From positions 248,001 to 312,000 of the forward strand of contig VWZL01004638.1 in NCBI GenBank assembly GCA_013396915.1: a DNA stretch of 64,000 nt. The letters run 5' to 3'. The notes under the pieces were generated by a model. That model was given only the letters and a program-made list of their open reading frames with translations, was not told where the DNA came from and made no database searches. Positions 37,837 through 50,404 of the stretch are shown in pieces. The position numbers and the translations under genes are program-made. Position 1 is the stretch's first letter; every line of letters begins with the position of its first letter. This DNA comes from Stercorarius parasiticus (taxonomy: Eukaryota; Chordata; Aves; Charadriiformes; Stercorariidae).

Positions 37837-40439
37837 ATGGAGTGCACTGGGTTATTTAATCAGATATTGAAGAAAAGAACATCCATTCTGAAGTAAATTT
37901 GCTACCACTTGTTGCTATTTGATATCGCTGTGAAGAATAAGAAAATTAGGAAGCAATCGATGGTTTGACCTTCCTGTATTTCAAAACATGTTTATCAGCC
38001 TCTAAATCAGACCATTGTTAAGGGAAAAAAGTATTGCACTAACTACATTTCGACTATGTCACAAATCCTCGGTAGCAAACATCACTTCTCAAGCAGGAAA
38101 GTCAAGCTTCTGGTTTTGATGTCAGTTTTGCAGCATGCTTCACTTCATATTGGGAAAGGTTTTCTACTTAGCTTGTGCACATGTATCTACCTTTCAAAGA
38201 ACAAGCCTAGCTCTGTTTATCTTTCATTTTTCTTTACTCTTATAATTCCTTCCACTGTTTGTTAATAGTGACAGTTTCCCTCTATTTCAGAAATCAAAAT
38301 AGTAACTACTGAAACAGCAAACACAGCCTTCATTATTCCCTCCAGCCTTCCTTTGATACGCAGTTTCTGTTTCCAAATTAGCAAATAAATGTGAAATTGA
38401 CTGGGATGGGTAACGATGAAGAAAATAATCTGAATGTACTTTTAATACGTTCACTTATGCTGTATTAAATCAGAGCTGATACCACCTTCGTAAAAGTAAA
38501 ATGAATCCCAAGGAACCTAATCCAAATTTTTTTATAAGAAAAACATCAAGTGTCTGCTCAGAAAGAACATAGTGCCTGCAAATACCCAAATTTATCTTCC
38601 ATTTCCAACAGAGCTTGTCATCAAAAACTTACCCCCTCCTTTTATCTAACAGAAATACTTGGAAAGTTCTGTAGTTGTTATTAACTATCAAAGTTTATAC
38701 GAACCAATGCCACTAAGTAAAGCCTGAGGATCTTCCACTTTTAACTTACTGTTTTTCTAGGGAGAAAAATGTCTCCTCCACTCTTCAAATAACTTCACTA
38801 TTAGGAGGATGGATAGTAATCTCTTAGCTGTTTCTTATTCTCTAGGGATAACTAGGCACCTGTGCAAAAGAAGGAAAGTAAAATGATTGTGTTTCCAACT
38901 TGTTTTCGCAGATCCCTGGTTCTCCATATCTCTTCTCATGTGTTTGATGGGGAAGTGTAGTGATCATGCCGTTGAATCAGAGACTCAAAGACTAACTTTT
39001 CAGTGATGAGTATGACATGATAAATTTGGTAAAAATGATCTGATTGGTACTTAACAATTCATTAGATACATTTTAGTTTGTTTGTTTGTTTCTTTCTGTT
39101 TTCTGAGGTAAAAAAAAAACCACCCTGAAACTAATACAATGGCAGTATTAAGGTAGCACTCAAAGAAATGAAGACTATATACATGCCAATATATGGAGGC
39201 AAGTATTTATGATATCTCTATGACTCATTGCCTTAGCATCCTACCCAGAGGTATATATACAATGATAAAACGTATATTTGCTGAGAAAAATACGAAGTAT
39301 ATATATTTTGGCAACTGACTTTTGACACAATTTTTAAGGGGATTTTGTAGTAATGTCTGGGGTTTGTTTTAAATCTCAGTCACAGTGACAGAACATTATT
39401 AACAGCTTTCCTCAGGTATTTGTCTAGTGTGATGGTAAAACACTGAAAAAATAAAATATATACTACGTGCCCGAAAGAGTAAGAGGTGTGCTTGTCTCAT
39501 CCTATGCACAACCTCCCCTCTCCCATGTAAATGCATACACGTATACAGTCATCTTCTATTTCTCTCTCTTTCTTTTAACAGCTTCTACACGCAAAATGAA
39601 TTCTGTGCTGTCAACCTTTTTAATTTACTGAGGGCTAGGTTTCGCTCTTTGTACCTAACTGTGGGAATGAAGTGATTGGCACTTAATCACTCCTGGAGAT
39701 GTTGTCCCCAAAGAGACACTCCTCTTCTACTAGCAGGAAATGGTTTACTTTATCTTCTTCTACATGCATCCTCCTCTTCAGTACCTTTGAGCATGCATAG
39801 CTCAGAAAGATGTCGAGGAAAGCCAAGTTTCATTTCTCTGTTTCATGGGATAAGCATTATGTGGATAGTTCTGGTTGCTCGTCTACATATTCAGTCTGGA
39901 AGAAGGTATCTTACAAGTGAACACAAATCTGATCCAGAACAAAGGAATCTTGGGCAAAACTGCATGTAAATTTTTCAAGGAACCCTGAGCAAACAGTCAG
40001 AAAATGAAGGGGTTCATTTTACATTCCCGTTAGGCTCTGAGGCTCCCCAGAGGACAGACATTTCTGTGTTGTTTTTGTTACTTTGGTGTTAACTGTCCAT
40101 CTGCTGGGAATGTAACTGAGGAGGGCATTTGATTTCCTGACAGCTACAAGATATCAATCAGACAGTGATCAAATGATGTTGCTATCTGAGAAACCCTCTT
40201 GGTACAGATTAAGACTATGGGCCCTCTGCACAGTGCTACTTGGTCTTCTCAGTCTCTTTCTGGAAAGTTTTTGCCAAGTACAGTCTTAAGTCTTCAGATA
40301 GGAGTCATGTCCTGCAAGTAATCATTACCTTAGAGTTTCCTTATCGGACCTATGACAAAAGAGATATATTGTACAGTGGGATCTTGTTGTAATGGATGCT
40401 CTCTGCATAGAGAGCTGCATTATAGAGTGTAATTTCTCT
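37837..40439. other. AT-rich noncoding stretch with one strong acceptor-like tract
   Basis: No supportable gene. A long pyrimidine tract ending TTTTAACAG (about 39552-39581) looks like a good acceptor. The sequence after it has stops in every frame within about 55 bases, and no clear donor follows nearby, so only a noncoding-RNA exon would fit. A 97-codon + frame (39676-39969) is unrecognised. A GTTT-type run lies at 39077-39097. Confidence 0.55.
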
Positions 40440-40580
40440 TCCAGGAAAAGAATTTTAAGAGCCCAGCACTGCATTAATTGCAATGAAAACTTTATGGGCA
40501 GTAATGAGTGGGAAAACTTATTATCCCCTGATTTTCAGGGTTTTTGTTTTTTTAAAGTGTGCATCGATATTTTTAGAATT
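40440..40580. promoter_or_regulatory. Candidate conserved noncoding element
   Basis: Non-repetitive sequence centred on GCATTAATTGCAATGAAAAC (40481-40500) and TTTATGGGCAGTAATGAGTG (40501-40520). It combines a homeodomain-type ATTAATTG core with an overlapping TTGCAAT C/EBP- or POU-like half, then a TTATTATCCC element that resembles a paired-class TAATCC site in reverse. This density is typical of vertebrate developmental enhancers, but no conservation data are available here, so the call is inference. Confidence 0.2.
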
Positions 40581-43080
40581 CAGCACAGAGCCGCAGTATA
40601 ACTCTCATCATCCAAAGCATTACGTATGGAGAGAAGTAATTGATTGCTGGTTATTTGTAGCTGTGACTTGGGTTTCGATTAGAATAATAACTTAAAAACT
40701 CTAACAGAAAGCAGTTATTTTGCACATTGCTAAAAAGCATTTGTGTAAGTTTGGTGTGTTTGACTCATGCATAATGTATACTCCTTAATGACCTGCATAG
40801 CCAAAGGATGGCACTTGAAATTGATGAGTGTGATATATTCATATGTAGAACAAATTAGTTTAAGGACAGATGAAGAATAGATGTGCAGTCTAGCTAGCAT
40901 GAACTGTTACAATTATAGAGATTATTACAACCACAGTCTAATACCTTCCAGACATCAGAAATCATTAAGTGTCAGAGTTACATAGATCTACAAGCTAGTT
41001 TTATCACAAAAATATTATTGTATTACAGCAGTTTTAATTGTGCCACTGTATTTGAGATTAGAATAATATTTCTACTGAAAATATTTATTTTCACAGGTTT
41101 CTAACTTAACCTTAGAAATAAACTCAAGAAGCAGTATGATAAAAATATCCGCAAGTGAAAAGGAGAGTTATACAGGGCGGTAAATTTTGTCTTGGACCAT
41201 TTTGTTTCCAATAGACAAGAAGAATGCATTGTTTTAAGCCAGTGGAAGTCAGGGTGAAACTGCTGATCTGAGCAAAGCCTGGCCCTCAGACAGGTGTGCG
41301 ACTGAAAGGAGCTCTTTTGCTTGAGGCCAGCTTTGAAAATAAGTAATTTGGTCATATCTATTATAAGAATCTGTAAAATATTGTAACATCTCAACTCACT
41401 TCAGGCTGTACTTAGGTTTAAAAGTGAGCTTGAACCAGACCAATAAATCCTAATTTCCTCAAATTTACAGGTGTACTTTGAGTTGAATATGGCTAACTTT
41501 TATGACTTGGACTACTCCCAAAATTTACACTGAAAAATGACTGGAAAGCAAAGTTGATTAGATGTGATATTTTTCCTGTTGCAAATGCTGTGAAAGAATG
41601 ACATGCCTACTTATTGTATTCTTCACTATCCTTAATCCTTCGATTTACAGTTTCATTGGTGATAAGTACTTCACTCACAAGGACTTTGCCTTTTACCTCC
41701 CCAAGGTAAAAAAGGCAGGTTGACATGACGGTACTCCAGACAGCCATGGCAATGGCCAGGAAATAATTTTTTACCCCCAAAAAGCCAATGAAATTAGGGG
41801 TCACTGGCATAATTTTTTTGTTTAGTATTTTGTTGATAATGTCATAAATTCCAGCAGGGTGGTGTTTGAAAATTAGTATTTCTTCTTTATAAAAGGAGTT
41901 CTGTTGAAATGTAATTTCCTACATAACCTCAGACATTTTAAAAAAATATATATCCTTTGCCCAAATCATACTTACTGTCTTACTGATACGCTGAGCAAAT
42001 CCTATGCACAGATACTGTGCACGGTACTGATGGTTGAATTTCCGTGTTATTGTTAAGGTCTGGTATTTATATTATGAGGCCCACAGAAAATTTTAGAAAC
42101 CCCATTAGCTGGATGAGGAAGTGGTAAGGCCATCCAGGTGTTAGGGCACTGACCTACCTCTTGAAGCTGTTGTGATAATAATTACATCAAAGATGTTTAG
42201 GGTCAGGTGCAACAATTACTTAGCCACCTAGTGTTTAAGCCCTGTGCTACTCAAATTTAGGTACCTGCCCTCAAAATGCACCAAGGGTGCTTACAGAAAT
42301 GTATTCTGAATTGTCTTCAGATCTACAAAGGTGTGCCTTCTGCTTACCCGATATTTAGGTACCTTCACACTTGAAAAATGAAACTCAGAATGAACAGCCA
42401 GAGGGAGCCCTATTGTGCCCAAATCAGCGTACTCAGAGCGAGCTGGCTTGGGGCTACATGGTGAGAGACAGTGAACCTAAAAGAGAGAATGCTAACGCCA
42501 GTCTGTCAGGTGCCTTCACCAGAGCTGGAAGGCTACACAAGTGATGGATTGTCTCAAGTTTTCTCCCTGCTACTACATCGCTTTATTCTTAACATTGGTG
42601 ACAGGCACAGACATACTTATGCATGCAAGCAAGGAGTAGAAAGGTGGTTCAGAAAGTTAAACAGTTCCTAGCCCTCATCCTACTCTGTTAAAATCATACA
42701 TAAATAATCATCAGACTCTCACAGAATGGAGGAAATCACCCTCTTCCCCTCCACCCCCAGACACTCCCACGTGCTCCTTTATTAAGACACGAGAATTACA
42801 ATTCTTTCCAAGAGAAAGAGGTAAGTTAATGTGTGTTTTTCCCATAAAGCCAACCCTTGATATGTTTATGCATGTCACCAAAATGCTATGAATTTTCACT
42901 GTAGAAGTTTTGTGGTTATGAGGTTTATATGTGAATTTTTTTGGTCAGCTGTTGCATCTGCTCTAGATTAGACCACGTATGGAATGCAAAAAGTGAAACT
43001 AGAAGCAATGAGGAGAGCATTTTGAGGTTAAATTGAGAAGGAGCAGATATTTTCTGGATATATGCATCTGAAGTCTAAGT
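40581..43080. other. AT-rich noncoding stretch, no gene seen
   Basis: No supportable gene. A 67-codon ATG-started - strand frame (41607-41810) predicts one hydrophobic segment (about residues 16-37) and a charged tail, but has no gene context; see findings. ATTTAGGTACCT is found twice (42255-42266, 42353-42364). Confidence 0.6.
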
Positions 43081-43165
43081 TTTCCAAAACCAACTGACCT
43101 ACATATTTAGGCAGCTAACTGCTGTTTGACTGCAATGGACAGTTTTCAAAGCTAAAATTGTTTTT
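43081..43165. mobile_element. Possible old sauropsid interspersed repeat fragment
   Basis: The words ACATATTTAGGCAGCTAACT, then TGACTGCAATGGACAG, then TTTTCAAAGCT resemble a repeat I recall from turtle, crocodile and bird DNA. That repeat has TTAGGCACCTAACT, a CCATTGA..TCAATGG dyad, and a TTTTGAAAATCT motif. The match is from memory and fragmentary. I cannot name the family with confidence. Confidence 0.25.
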
Positions 43166-43494
43166 TCATATTAGCCATTAAATATTACACAGTAAGGAGT
43201 CACATAAGTATTCCAAGCAGAGGGATAACAATAAAAATGTGCTCATGCTGAAACTGATGCAATTCAAATTCAGATGGTGAAGCAAACAAAAGAACAAGGC
43301 AACAGAAATCATGTCTTTCCTGGTCTCACAAACTTTCAGGCAAATCTTACACAAATTCTACTTTTAACAGGGTACATTGTTACTCAAATGCTCACGAACA
43401 AGGCCGTACTATTCATGAATTAATGGATCCAAGACCAGAAGCTCTGTAAGTTAGATAAACTGATGCCTAAAAACAATGTGAATTCCGAGGAAGG

Positions 43495-43532
43495 TAGGTT
43501 GGTTGGTTGTTGGGGTTTTTGTTTTTTTTTTT
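43495..43532. repeat. G/T-rich low-complexity tract
   Basis: GGTTGGTTGGTTGTTGGGG followed by T runs. It has the same texture as 52057-52093 and is complementary to the A/C-rich tracts. Confidence 0.7.
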
Positions 43533-46500
43533 CAAAAAGATTCACACTGTAACGAAAACATTTACATTGAAACCATGACTGATCCTTAATGAAGACTGAT
43601 TTTAAACTTTTCTATATCACTCCACAGTTCACTTGTGTAATTGTAGGTCTATCGTATAGTCTGTATCTTTACTTTACATGTAAATTGCTGAAATAATCCT
43701 CAAAAATATGAAAATTTTGGCTAAAAGAGCAAATGGTTGTTTACATGATAAAGAACCATGATGAGATTTCAACTTTAACAACATACAGTATTTAATTTTC
43801 AGGAAATTTCCACAGTCTATGCAGCTTACTAAGGTTTTCACCCATGCCATACTTAAAATGTACCTGTTTTTTTTACTGCAGGAAGTTATTATTTGCCTCC
43901 AGTCATATAATATTTTCAATCCAGGGAACAACTTGTTCCCAAGGTCATTATACAGCTACAATTAGGTAGTTCAAGGGGATGTATGTGAAGGTCTGACGTG
44001 TGCACAGGTTAAACCCTCAAGAAAAATGTCTCTTACAGATGCAAAGTAGATCCCACAGCAGTGGCCATGGCCAGTCATCTTAACTTCTTTAGTCTTTGAT
44101 ACACAAGACTTAATTTTCTGTAGGTGCTGTTCAGCCGCAATCAATTCCTTGGAGCACATGAGGGAGGGAGGCCCCTGACGCTAGCAGGGGTCTCATCTAA
44201 GAGGTCCTTTTAGCAAAGGGCCCTGGCAGAAGTTGTGCCTTCTTCTCCCCTATTACTGTGCCTTACAATTACAAGAAGAGGAGGTGATTTGGTTTTGGTA
44301 TATCAGGTTATGGAGTAGGAAGAAAAGGCAACAGGGCGTCACCAAAATAAGAGCCACAAACAGTATGAAAGGAAAGCATAAATTAGTTTGAAAACTAATG
44401 TGTGAACTGAGTCTTTACAGTGTTTGTTAAATGAAGTTCAACACACCAGTACACCTGGAAGCTGAGTCACTACAGAGCTGCAGATTCGTGATCCTTGGGG
44501 GAGTTCTGCAGCCTGTTCCCAGTTCCATGCTCTGGCAGTTTCATTGCTAATAATAGCTTTAAAATAGCTATAGCTATACTAATGCACAAAAGTGACTGAG
44601 TAGATGTATCCCAATTATATATTGACTGGTGCACAAAAAGGATGGAAAATAGAAGTTTCTCCCATAGCACAGATAAAGTTGGTTCTAATGTGCTGACAAG
44701 ACTACAGATTTGGCAGAAACTTTTTTTTTTTTTTAAATCTAACTGTACAAAGACCAGAAGACCAGACTAATAAGTAACTTTTTCCATTGCTACTGTACAC
44801 TAAAGAGCAAATCCTGTATCCAAACTGTCTTTAACAGAGGTGGAAATTAAAATGTAAACAGTAAGCCTCGCTTCAGGCTTCTTTTCTTTTTTTCTTTTTT
44901 TCTTTTTTTTTTTACACAGTCTGTCAATAACTTACTAATGCGATTCCCAGTTATTTAGTCAGAAATTTCCCAGGAAGTCAGGAAGGTCTGTACTGTTAAG
45001 TGCTGCTTTGGTGTCATGGGATCAATGTTCAGGGTATTCCTTTGCACAATGTTGTAACCTCCTTATCTCAAGTTGACATTGCACATCACTCATCACTATC
45101 TGCGGCAGAAGCTTTATCAGCATCTCCAGCAAAAGGAGCGCCACTCTCTAGTTGGAAAAAATCTGTGTTTACAGTTAGAAATGTCAATCATTTTGTCTTG
45201 TGTTCTCACTATTACTTACTGCCGGGCCTGCAAGTGAATAGCAAGCTTCCTGGCTTTACCAAAAAACTGATATACTCTGAAAAAAAGGATCAAGGAATAA
45301 TCTATAACAGTGCATGATATTTTTATTTAAAAAAAAAACAGTTCATAAAAGGAATCTTCCAAACTGCTGATACTTTTTTGTTGTTTAAGTCCCCTATCAC
45401 TTCAGAAAATCTTAGGTAGGATACAGTAACAAACGATGCTGGTAGTTTTGAACTATTTGGGCTCAACTTTTGACTGGGTATTCGGACATACTTATAGAAT
45501 TATAATGTATACCTTTACAAAAGTCAAATTTATTTGTACCTTTGCAATGCCCATCAAAAGCGCATGTGCATTCCTTCTGCATGCCAAAATATCATGTAAG
45601 CCTAGTCCACTGGCTAAATCCCTGGGTCATACACATTTTCAATGTTGTGTGTAGTTCTTAGTTTATGTTTAAGTTGCACACAAATCATGGTCAAATAATT
45701 CACTCAAGGTCAAACAGTGCAGGATCTGGTTTCACTGGCAGGAAAAGCGATTACAGAAAACTTAAGGAAACCACAGAATTCTTTTGCAGAGGGTGTGCTG
45801 CTCACTGACATTAGCGCAAAGCAGCCTTAACAAGCTAGAGAATCTGGTTGTGCAGCTTCAAGAAACTACTTATTTTCTCCTTCAGTCATTTGTAAGCTCT
45901 CAAAAAAAAGCAGAAAGTTTGTGCTCATATGCCTAGCTAATCCAATATCTCTTATTCCTCTGGGTCAAGGTCACCCAGTTCTGTCAGATGGGATATAAGT
46001 TTTCTGTAAGGCATTGACATTTGGGGGCTAGAAGGTCAAGTCTGGGGTTGCTGCTTTGTTGTGGTCATTTTGTTCTGGTAAAGTATGTAATGTGACATCT
46101 TAAAGAACTCACTTGTACTGACATTTAGCCCATTTCCAAGGCATAGTTGCAAAGTTTGCCCTCGCTTCCCAGGTACTAAGGATAAATATACCATATACCA
46201 TATACCATATAATTCCTATATACCAATGCCTTCTCTTTCAATGAGCACAGGTTTTTTTCCTCTGCTGGGTTTTTCAGCAAATGCTACACAGTATTCCATT
46301 GGGTTGTCATCGCTATTTTAATCTGTGTGGTGGCAGATTGTTTTCCTTCTACAGTTTTTACCAATTTTACAGTTCATTACTAGTTGACTAAAATTGGTGC
46401 AATTTGCCTCTGCCAGCTGATGTTTAATAATAACTGTCAGTCCTGCCAAGACCGTGCATCAGTAAGTTCTGACAGTACATAACACATAGCACATATGTGG

Positions 46501-46984
46501 ATTGACTACGTTACATTCTTCTGACAAGCCATTTAATTGACTGATAAAAATCAAGGAATTGAGTGGATGAACCTTGAGAGGAAGCTAATTTGTGTGTTCA
46601 TTGGGAATTCGGTACTACGTTGGCCTCTTTACTTGTAATTATCAAAGTTTTGCCTTATACATAGCTTGTTTTGAAGGTAACACTAGGAAATCTGTTAGCT
46701 TTACTCCTTGCGCTACTTATATAATGTCAAAGACCTGAGTGCATTGAATGTCTAGCCATAGAAAAAGTGAGATGTGATGCGGTTTTCCTGACCACGAAAC
46801 CAAGGGTAGTTGCTTTATTTGCAAACTGTTTAAATATACTTGCATGCAAACTTTAAATGAGGAACTGCCAAAATTTATGGTTCCTTAGGGGGCCCTAAGT
46901 GCTGCATATAGTGAAAAAGTTGGAGTGAAAACATGTCTTTTACTTCCCCTAGAGAAGAAGTATTGCATGGAGGTAGGTCAGAGA
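43533..46984. other. AT-rich noncoding stretch, no gene seen
   Basis: No supportable gene. A long T-rich pyrimidine tract at 44880-44918 ends in ACACAG and resembles an acceptor, but the downstream sequence has stops in all frames within about 60 bases. A T14 run lies at 44721-44734. A weak MIR-like word, ACTCAAGGTCAAACAGTGCA (45702-45721), was not strong enough to list as an element. Confidence 0.6.
46186..46210. repeat. 7-bp tandem repeat ATATACC, about 3.6 copies
   Basis: Three exact ATATACC units followed by ATAT; a minor minisatellite-like array. Confidence 0.8.
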
Positions 46985-47110
46985 ACTACGTCTGGCTCAC
47001 TGCTGACTTAATATGTGACCTGAACAAGTCATATAAGCCCATTGTTTCTGCTTTCTCAAGTGTAAAATAGTTAAAATATTTCAGAGGCTACTTGTGTACT
47101 TTAATTGGTT
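46985..47110 (+). mobile_element. MIR SINE relic
   Basis: CTGACTTAATATGTGACCTG, AACAAGTCATATAAGCCCAT and CTCAAGTGTAAAATAG follow the MIR order: CTGACTTGCTGTGTGACCTTGG, CAAGTCACTTAACC, CATCTGTAAAATGG. The intervening TGTTTCTGCTTT stands for TGTCTCAGTTT. The element is on the + strand and the tail is not recognisable beyond about 47110. Confidence 0.65.
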
Positions 47111-49616
47111 GACTGTTTCCCATATACTGGATAAAAGGAGCTTACTGCATGTTTAAGCATCACATTTCCCTTTTATATTTTTTTTTAACCAGAAAGACAG
47201 GATTTTCTCATTCTTCCTCTTACACTTAGCTAGTTTGTGTGCTTAACAGTTCTTTTTTTCTCCCATTACTGTTACTCTGTTTTTCTCTCTCTGTGCCTTT
47301 GTTCTCCCTTTCTTGCCTATTTTATTCTGCTTCTTTGTCTTTCTTCCTACTCTGTTTCACCATATTCGTGACATGAATCATTTTTATCCTAGAGTCTTGC
47401 TGAGTATTCGATACACTGAGGCACATTTTTTGCTGCTTGCTGTGTACACACTCTGTGGAGCATCAGTCCCTGGAGGATGCATGGGTACACGCTTCTTATT
47501 TGCAAGTACGTCTGCCTCCTGCGTGCAAGTGCTTCAGGGTCTGCTGGAGTCAAACCCACCCTGAGAAGCTCAGGGTTACAAAAAAGACAGCTCGGTTTTG
47601 CCTATGATTCTGGTCTGGAGTCTCCAAAAGAACTGTCCTTTACCAAATAAAAAAAGCTATTGCTGAGTCATAGCTGCTGACTTGAAGGGACCTGAGATGC
47701 AAATCTGTGACCCAGCTTCTGTGACCCAACTATTGGTTGGTCTATCATTTTGTCGTATATACTAAATACGCAGAGGCACTGGGAGGAAAAGAGTAAGAAA
47801 GGGAGTTGCCAGACCAGAAAAGGGGGAAGTAGGCCTGAGGGGCTGGGGGGAGCTGAGTTACCTTAGAAGGGTCCTGTGCCAAAGGGACAAACCTTTGTAG
47901 TTACAGTATCATTCATCTGAATGCTTGTATCATTACTATAGAAATTATTTTGTGGTAGTAAAGCTTTGTCGTATGACAGTGGAGGTACTTCCTTGGTGCA
48001 GACAACTCAAAGTAATACATAGGCATCCCATCACATCTAGCTAAAGTGCCACAGTGGTACATTTGCGTCTTCCATAATGTAGCAAGTAACAAAAATTTCT
48101 ACAGGGAAATGAAGGCAATCTTTTTGAAACAGTTCATTATTGTCTTTTTTAGCTGTCTAGTCTCTTTCATTTTGTTCTTTGGTCTTTTAGCTGTCAAAAC
48201 ACTCATTTCTACTCAGAGTGAGCCAGAACTGACTGCTGTCCTTGGACATCACAAAGCTAGATAAGGTTAGAATATTGGCTTAGAGTACGTCCTCACCACC
48301 ACTGCCCTCCACAAACCCCAGAGTTTTACTGTACTGTCCTGGTTATGCCTTTTTTTTTTTTCCTCTGTGGGTCTATAAAAGCTATAACTGCTGTCTATAA
48401 AAGGTATACCTGGTGGCCAGAATGGGAATTCAAGAATGGTGAGAGGACTATTAAGAAGAATTTATCATAGAGTGAAATTTGAAATTGGTGGTATGTTCCT
48501 TTTCTGTTGCATTTTCACCCAAAGAACAATACCTAAAGGAAGCATCCATTGCACGCTGGCATATTCTAGCCCTCACGAATCGTGTCCACTCGCACTTTAC
48601 TGGCAGGTTGTTATTCACTTTAATTTCTTGTAATTTATCTGTTGAATTGTGCATTTTGTGAGTATTAGTCTCTTGCTAGGTACACACATACAGGTTACCT
48701 TAGCCCAAACTTCTCAGAAGACCCAGGTGCAGAAAGGAAGGGCTGATCATTGGGTGCAGGTGTAAAGACTGTACAAGGCACCTTCTATAACAGCTGTGGG
48801 GGGTGATGAGGAGAGGAATCAGAATGAGAGATCTAGAGGAGCAAGGCAAATCATTTTGATTATTGAGCGGGTTTGTCTTTTTTCTAGCAGGGACTGCTTG
48901 AATATAAATATTCTGGGGTGTTTTGTTTTTAAAACACAGCCAAAACAGAATATTCTTGAGTAGTTCTTCCCCATTATCATGAAAAAAATCAAATTAATCT
49001 TACTGGCTTACATTTCCAGCAGATTCTTTACATTTCTCTAGCTTTTCCGTTGAGAAAATGAAAAACACATTTATTAAATGACCTTTAGTTTTTGCCATCT
49101 AGTCAAGCGTTCTTTGCACTGGCACAGTAATACCATTATCCTGACCTTTGTCTCCCTCATACAGTTTTTCTTCGTGCCTGTCACTAGCATTGGCTAAGCT
49201 AGTAAGAAGAAAAAAATTATAAAAAGGAAAAGTCACAATCGGATTCAAATTGTTAGGCAATGTAAGCCTCTGTAGATGTTTGTTCCAGCTATGCTTGCTT
49301 TCCTTCTGTTTATTTTTACCTTTTCAGCTGGTGTTTTCTATTTCTTTCCTAGATTTTTTTATTCTTCATTCTGAGTCTATTTAACCAGGTATATACGTGT
49401 GGAGAAACAAAGTTTAGGACAAGTTTATTGTGAGATTTTTTTGGTCTGAGTCATAGCTGTGGTTTGCCTTGATGTAAAACCTTCCACAATAGCATGCTGT
49501 TGCGCTTCCACGTGCAAAACACTTGTATTTCTTTGAAGTTAAAATAAAAGGGCTTCACTGTTTTCTCTGACTTCAACATAATCAAGCAGCAAGCATCTAT
49601 GCCTAAATCCTTCGTT
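47111..49616. other. AT-rich noncoding stretch, no gene seen
   Basis: No supportable gene. Three frames overlap on both strands at 48436-48661, as chance frames do. A moderately G-rich segment lies at about 47760-47880. No recognised repeat apart from T runs. Confidence 0.6.
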
Positions 49617-49684
49617 TAACTTTCAATCTGACCTTGGATTAATCCCTTTACCTCACCATGCCTCTGTTTCCTTTCCTGCCCCAG
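49617..49684 (+). mobile_element. MIR SINE core fragment
   Basis: CAATCTGACCTTGGATTAAT, CCCTTTACCTCACCATGCCT, then CTGTTTCCTTTCCTG. These match the MIR centre TGTGACCTTGGGCAAGT, CACTTAACCTCTCTGTGCCT, CAGTTTCCTCATCTG in order and spacing. Head and tail are not recognisable. + strand. Confidence 0.6.
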
Positions 49685-50404
49685 ATCAGCATGCAGGCAG
49701 TGCAGTGAGAGTTGGGGAGCTCAATCTTAATTCTTTAATACAGCTGGAAAAAATCCCTCAAGACATAAGCTAACAGATTTCAAGCCATGCTTGTTGGCTA
49801 CTTTCCAGTCTGAGTGAAGTGCAGAGCTACAGGACAACTCATATGGCTTGAAAATATCACTTGAAAGCCTTTATCTCAATAGTGTTTTGACTAATGCATA
49901 TCTTGCAGAAAGACATTCAGTTTCTATCGGAAAACATCAAGAGATTTACAGTGTGCCAGTTCTTTCTGTAATTTTGTCCTTTGTTGTGTGATTTATTTCC
50001 AAGCACATTGCACGCTATCGTAACACATAAATTTAATAAGAAATGTAATCTACTCTGTTTCCTTCCTTTCCTGATATGTAGGAAAGAACTATGGAGAATA
50101 TACATTTAAGGACAAGTGACAGGGCTTCACTCTCTTTTCCAGTGACAAGGACTCCTGAAACGGGGCTGATGTGCATACAGATAGATGATTTCCTGTTGTT
50201 TGTTTCTAGTCTAATCAAGCTGATTGGGATGAACGATAATAGTGGCGTCTTTAGCACATACCAGAAATTTTCTTTTCTTGTGAGCTGGCAACTGTTTTCA
50301 GCAGCAATAGTAGTTGCCTTAAGATGGGATATTTGATCATTGCCCTTATAATGGGAGTCACTGTTTTTTTCACATATGTGGCTGCTTATGAGCTTAGAAA
50401 ATAA
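49685..50404. other. Noncoding stretch, no gene seen
   Basis: Short overlapping frames occur on both strands (49917-50336) with no recognisable product. No repeat is recognised. Confidence 0.6.

Noticed and set aside
44880..44990. Polypyrimidine tract ending ACACAG as an exon acceptor
   Set aside because: The tract is a T-rich simple sequence and all frames close soon after. No donor is visible.
45690..45770. MIR-like words (ACTCAAGGTCAAACAGTGCA, CACTGGCAGG)
   Set aside because: Only two short words match antisense MIR and the core is missing. Too weak to list as an element.
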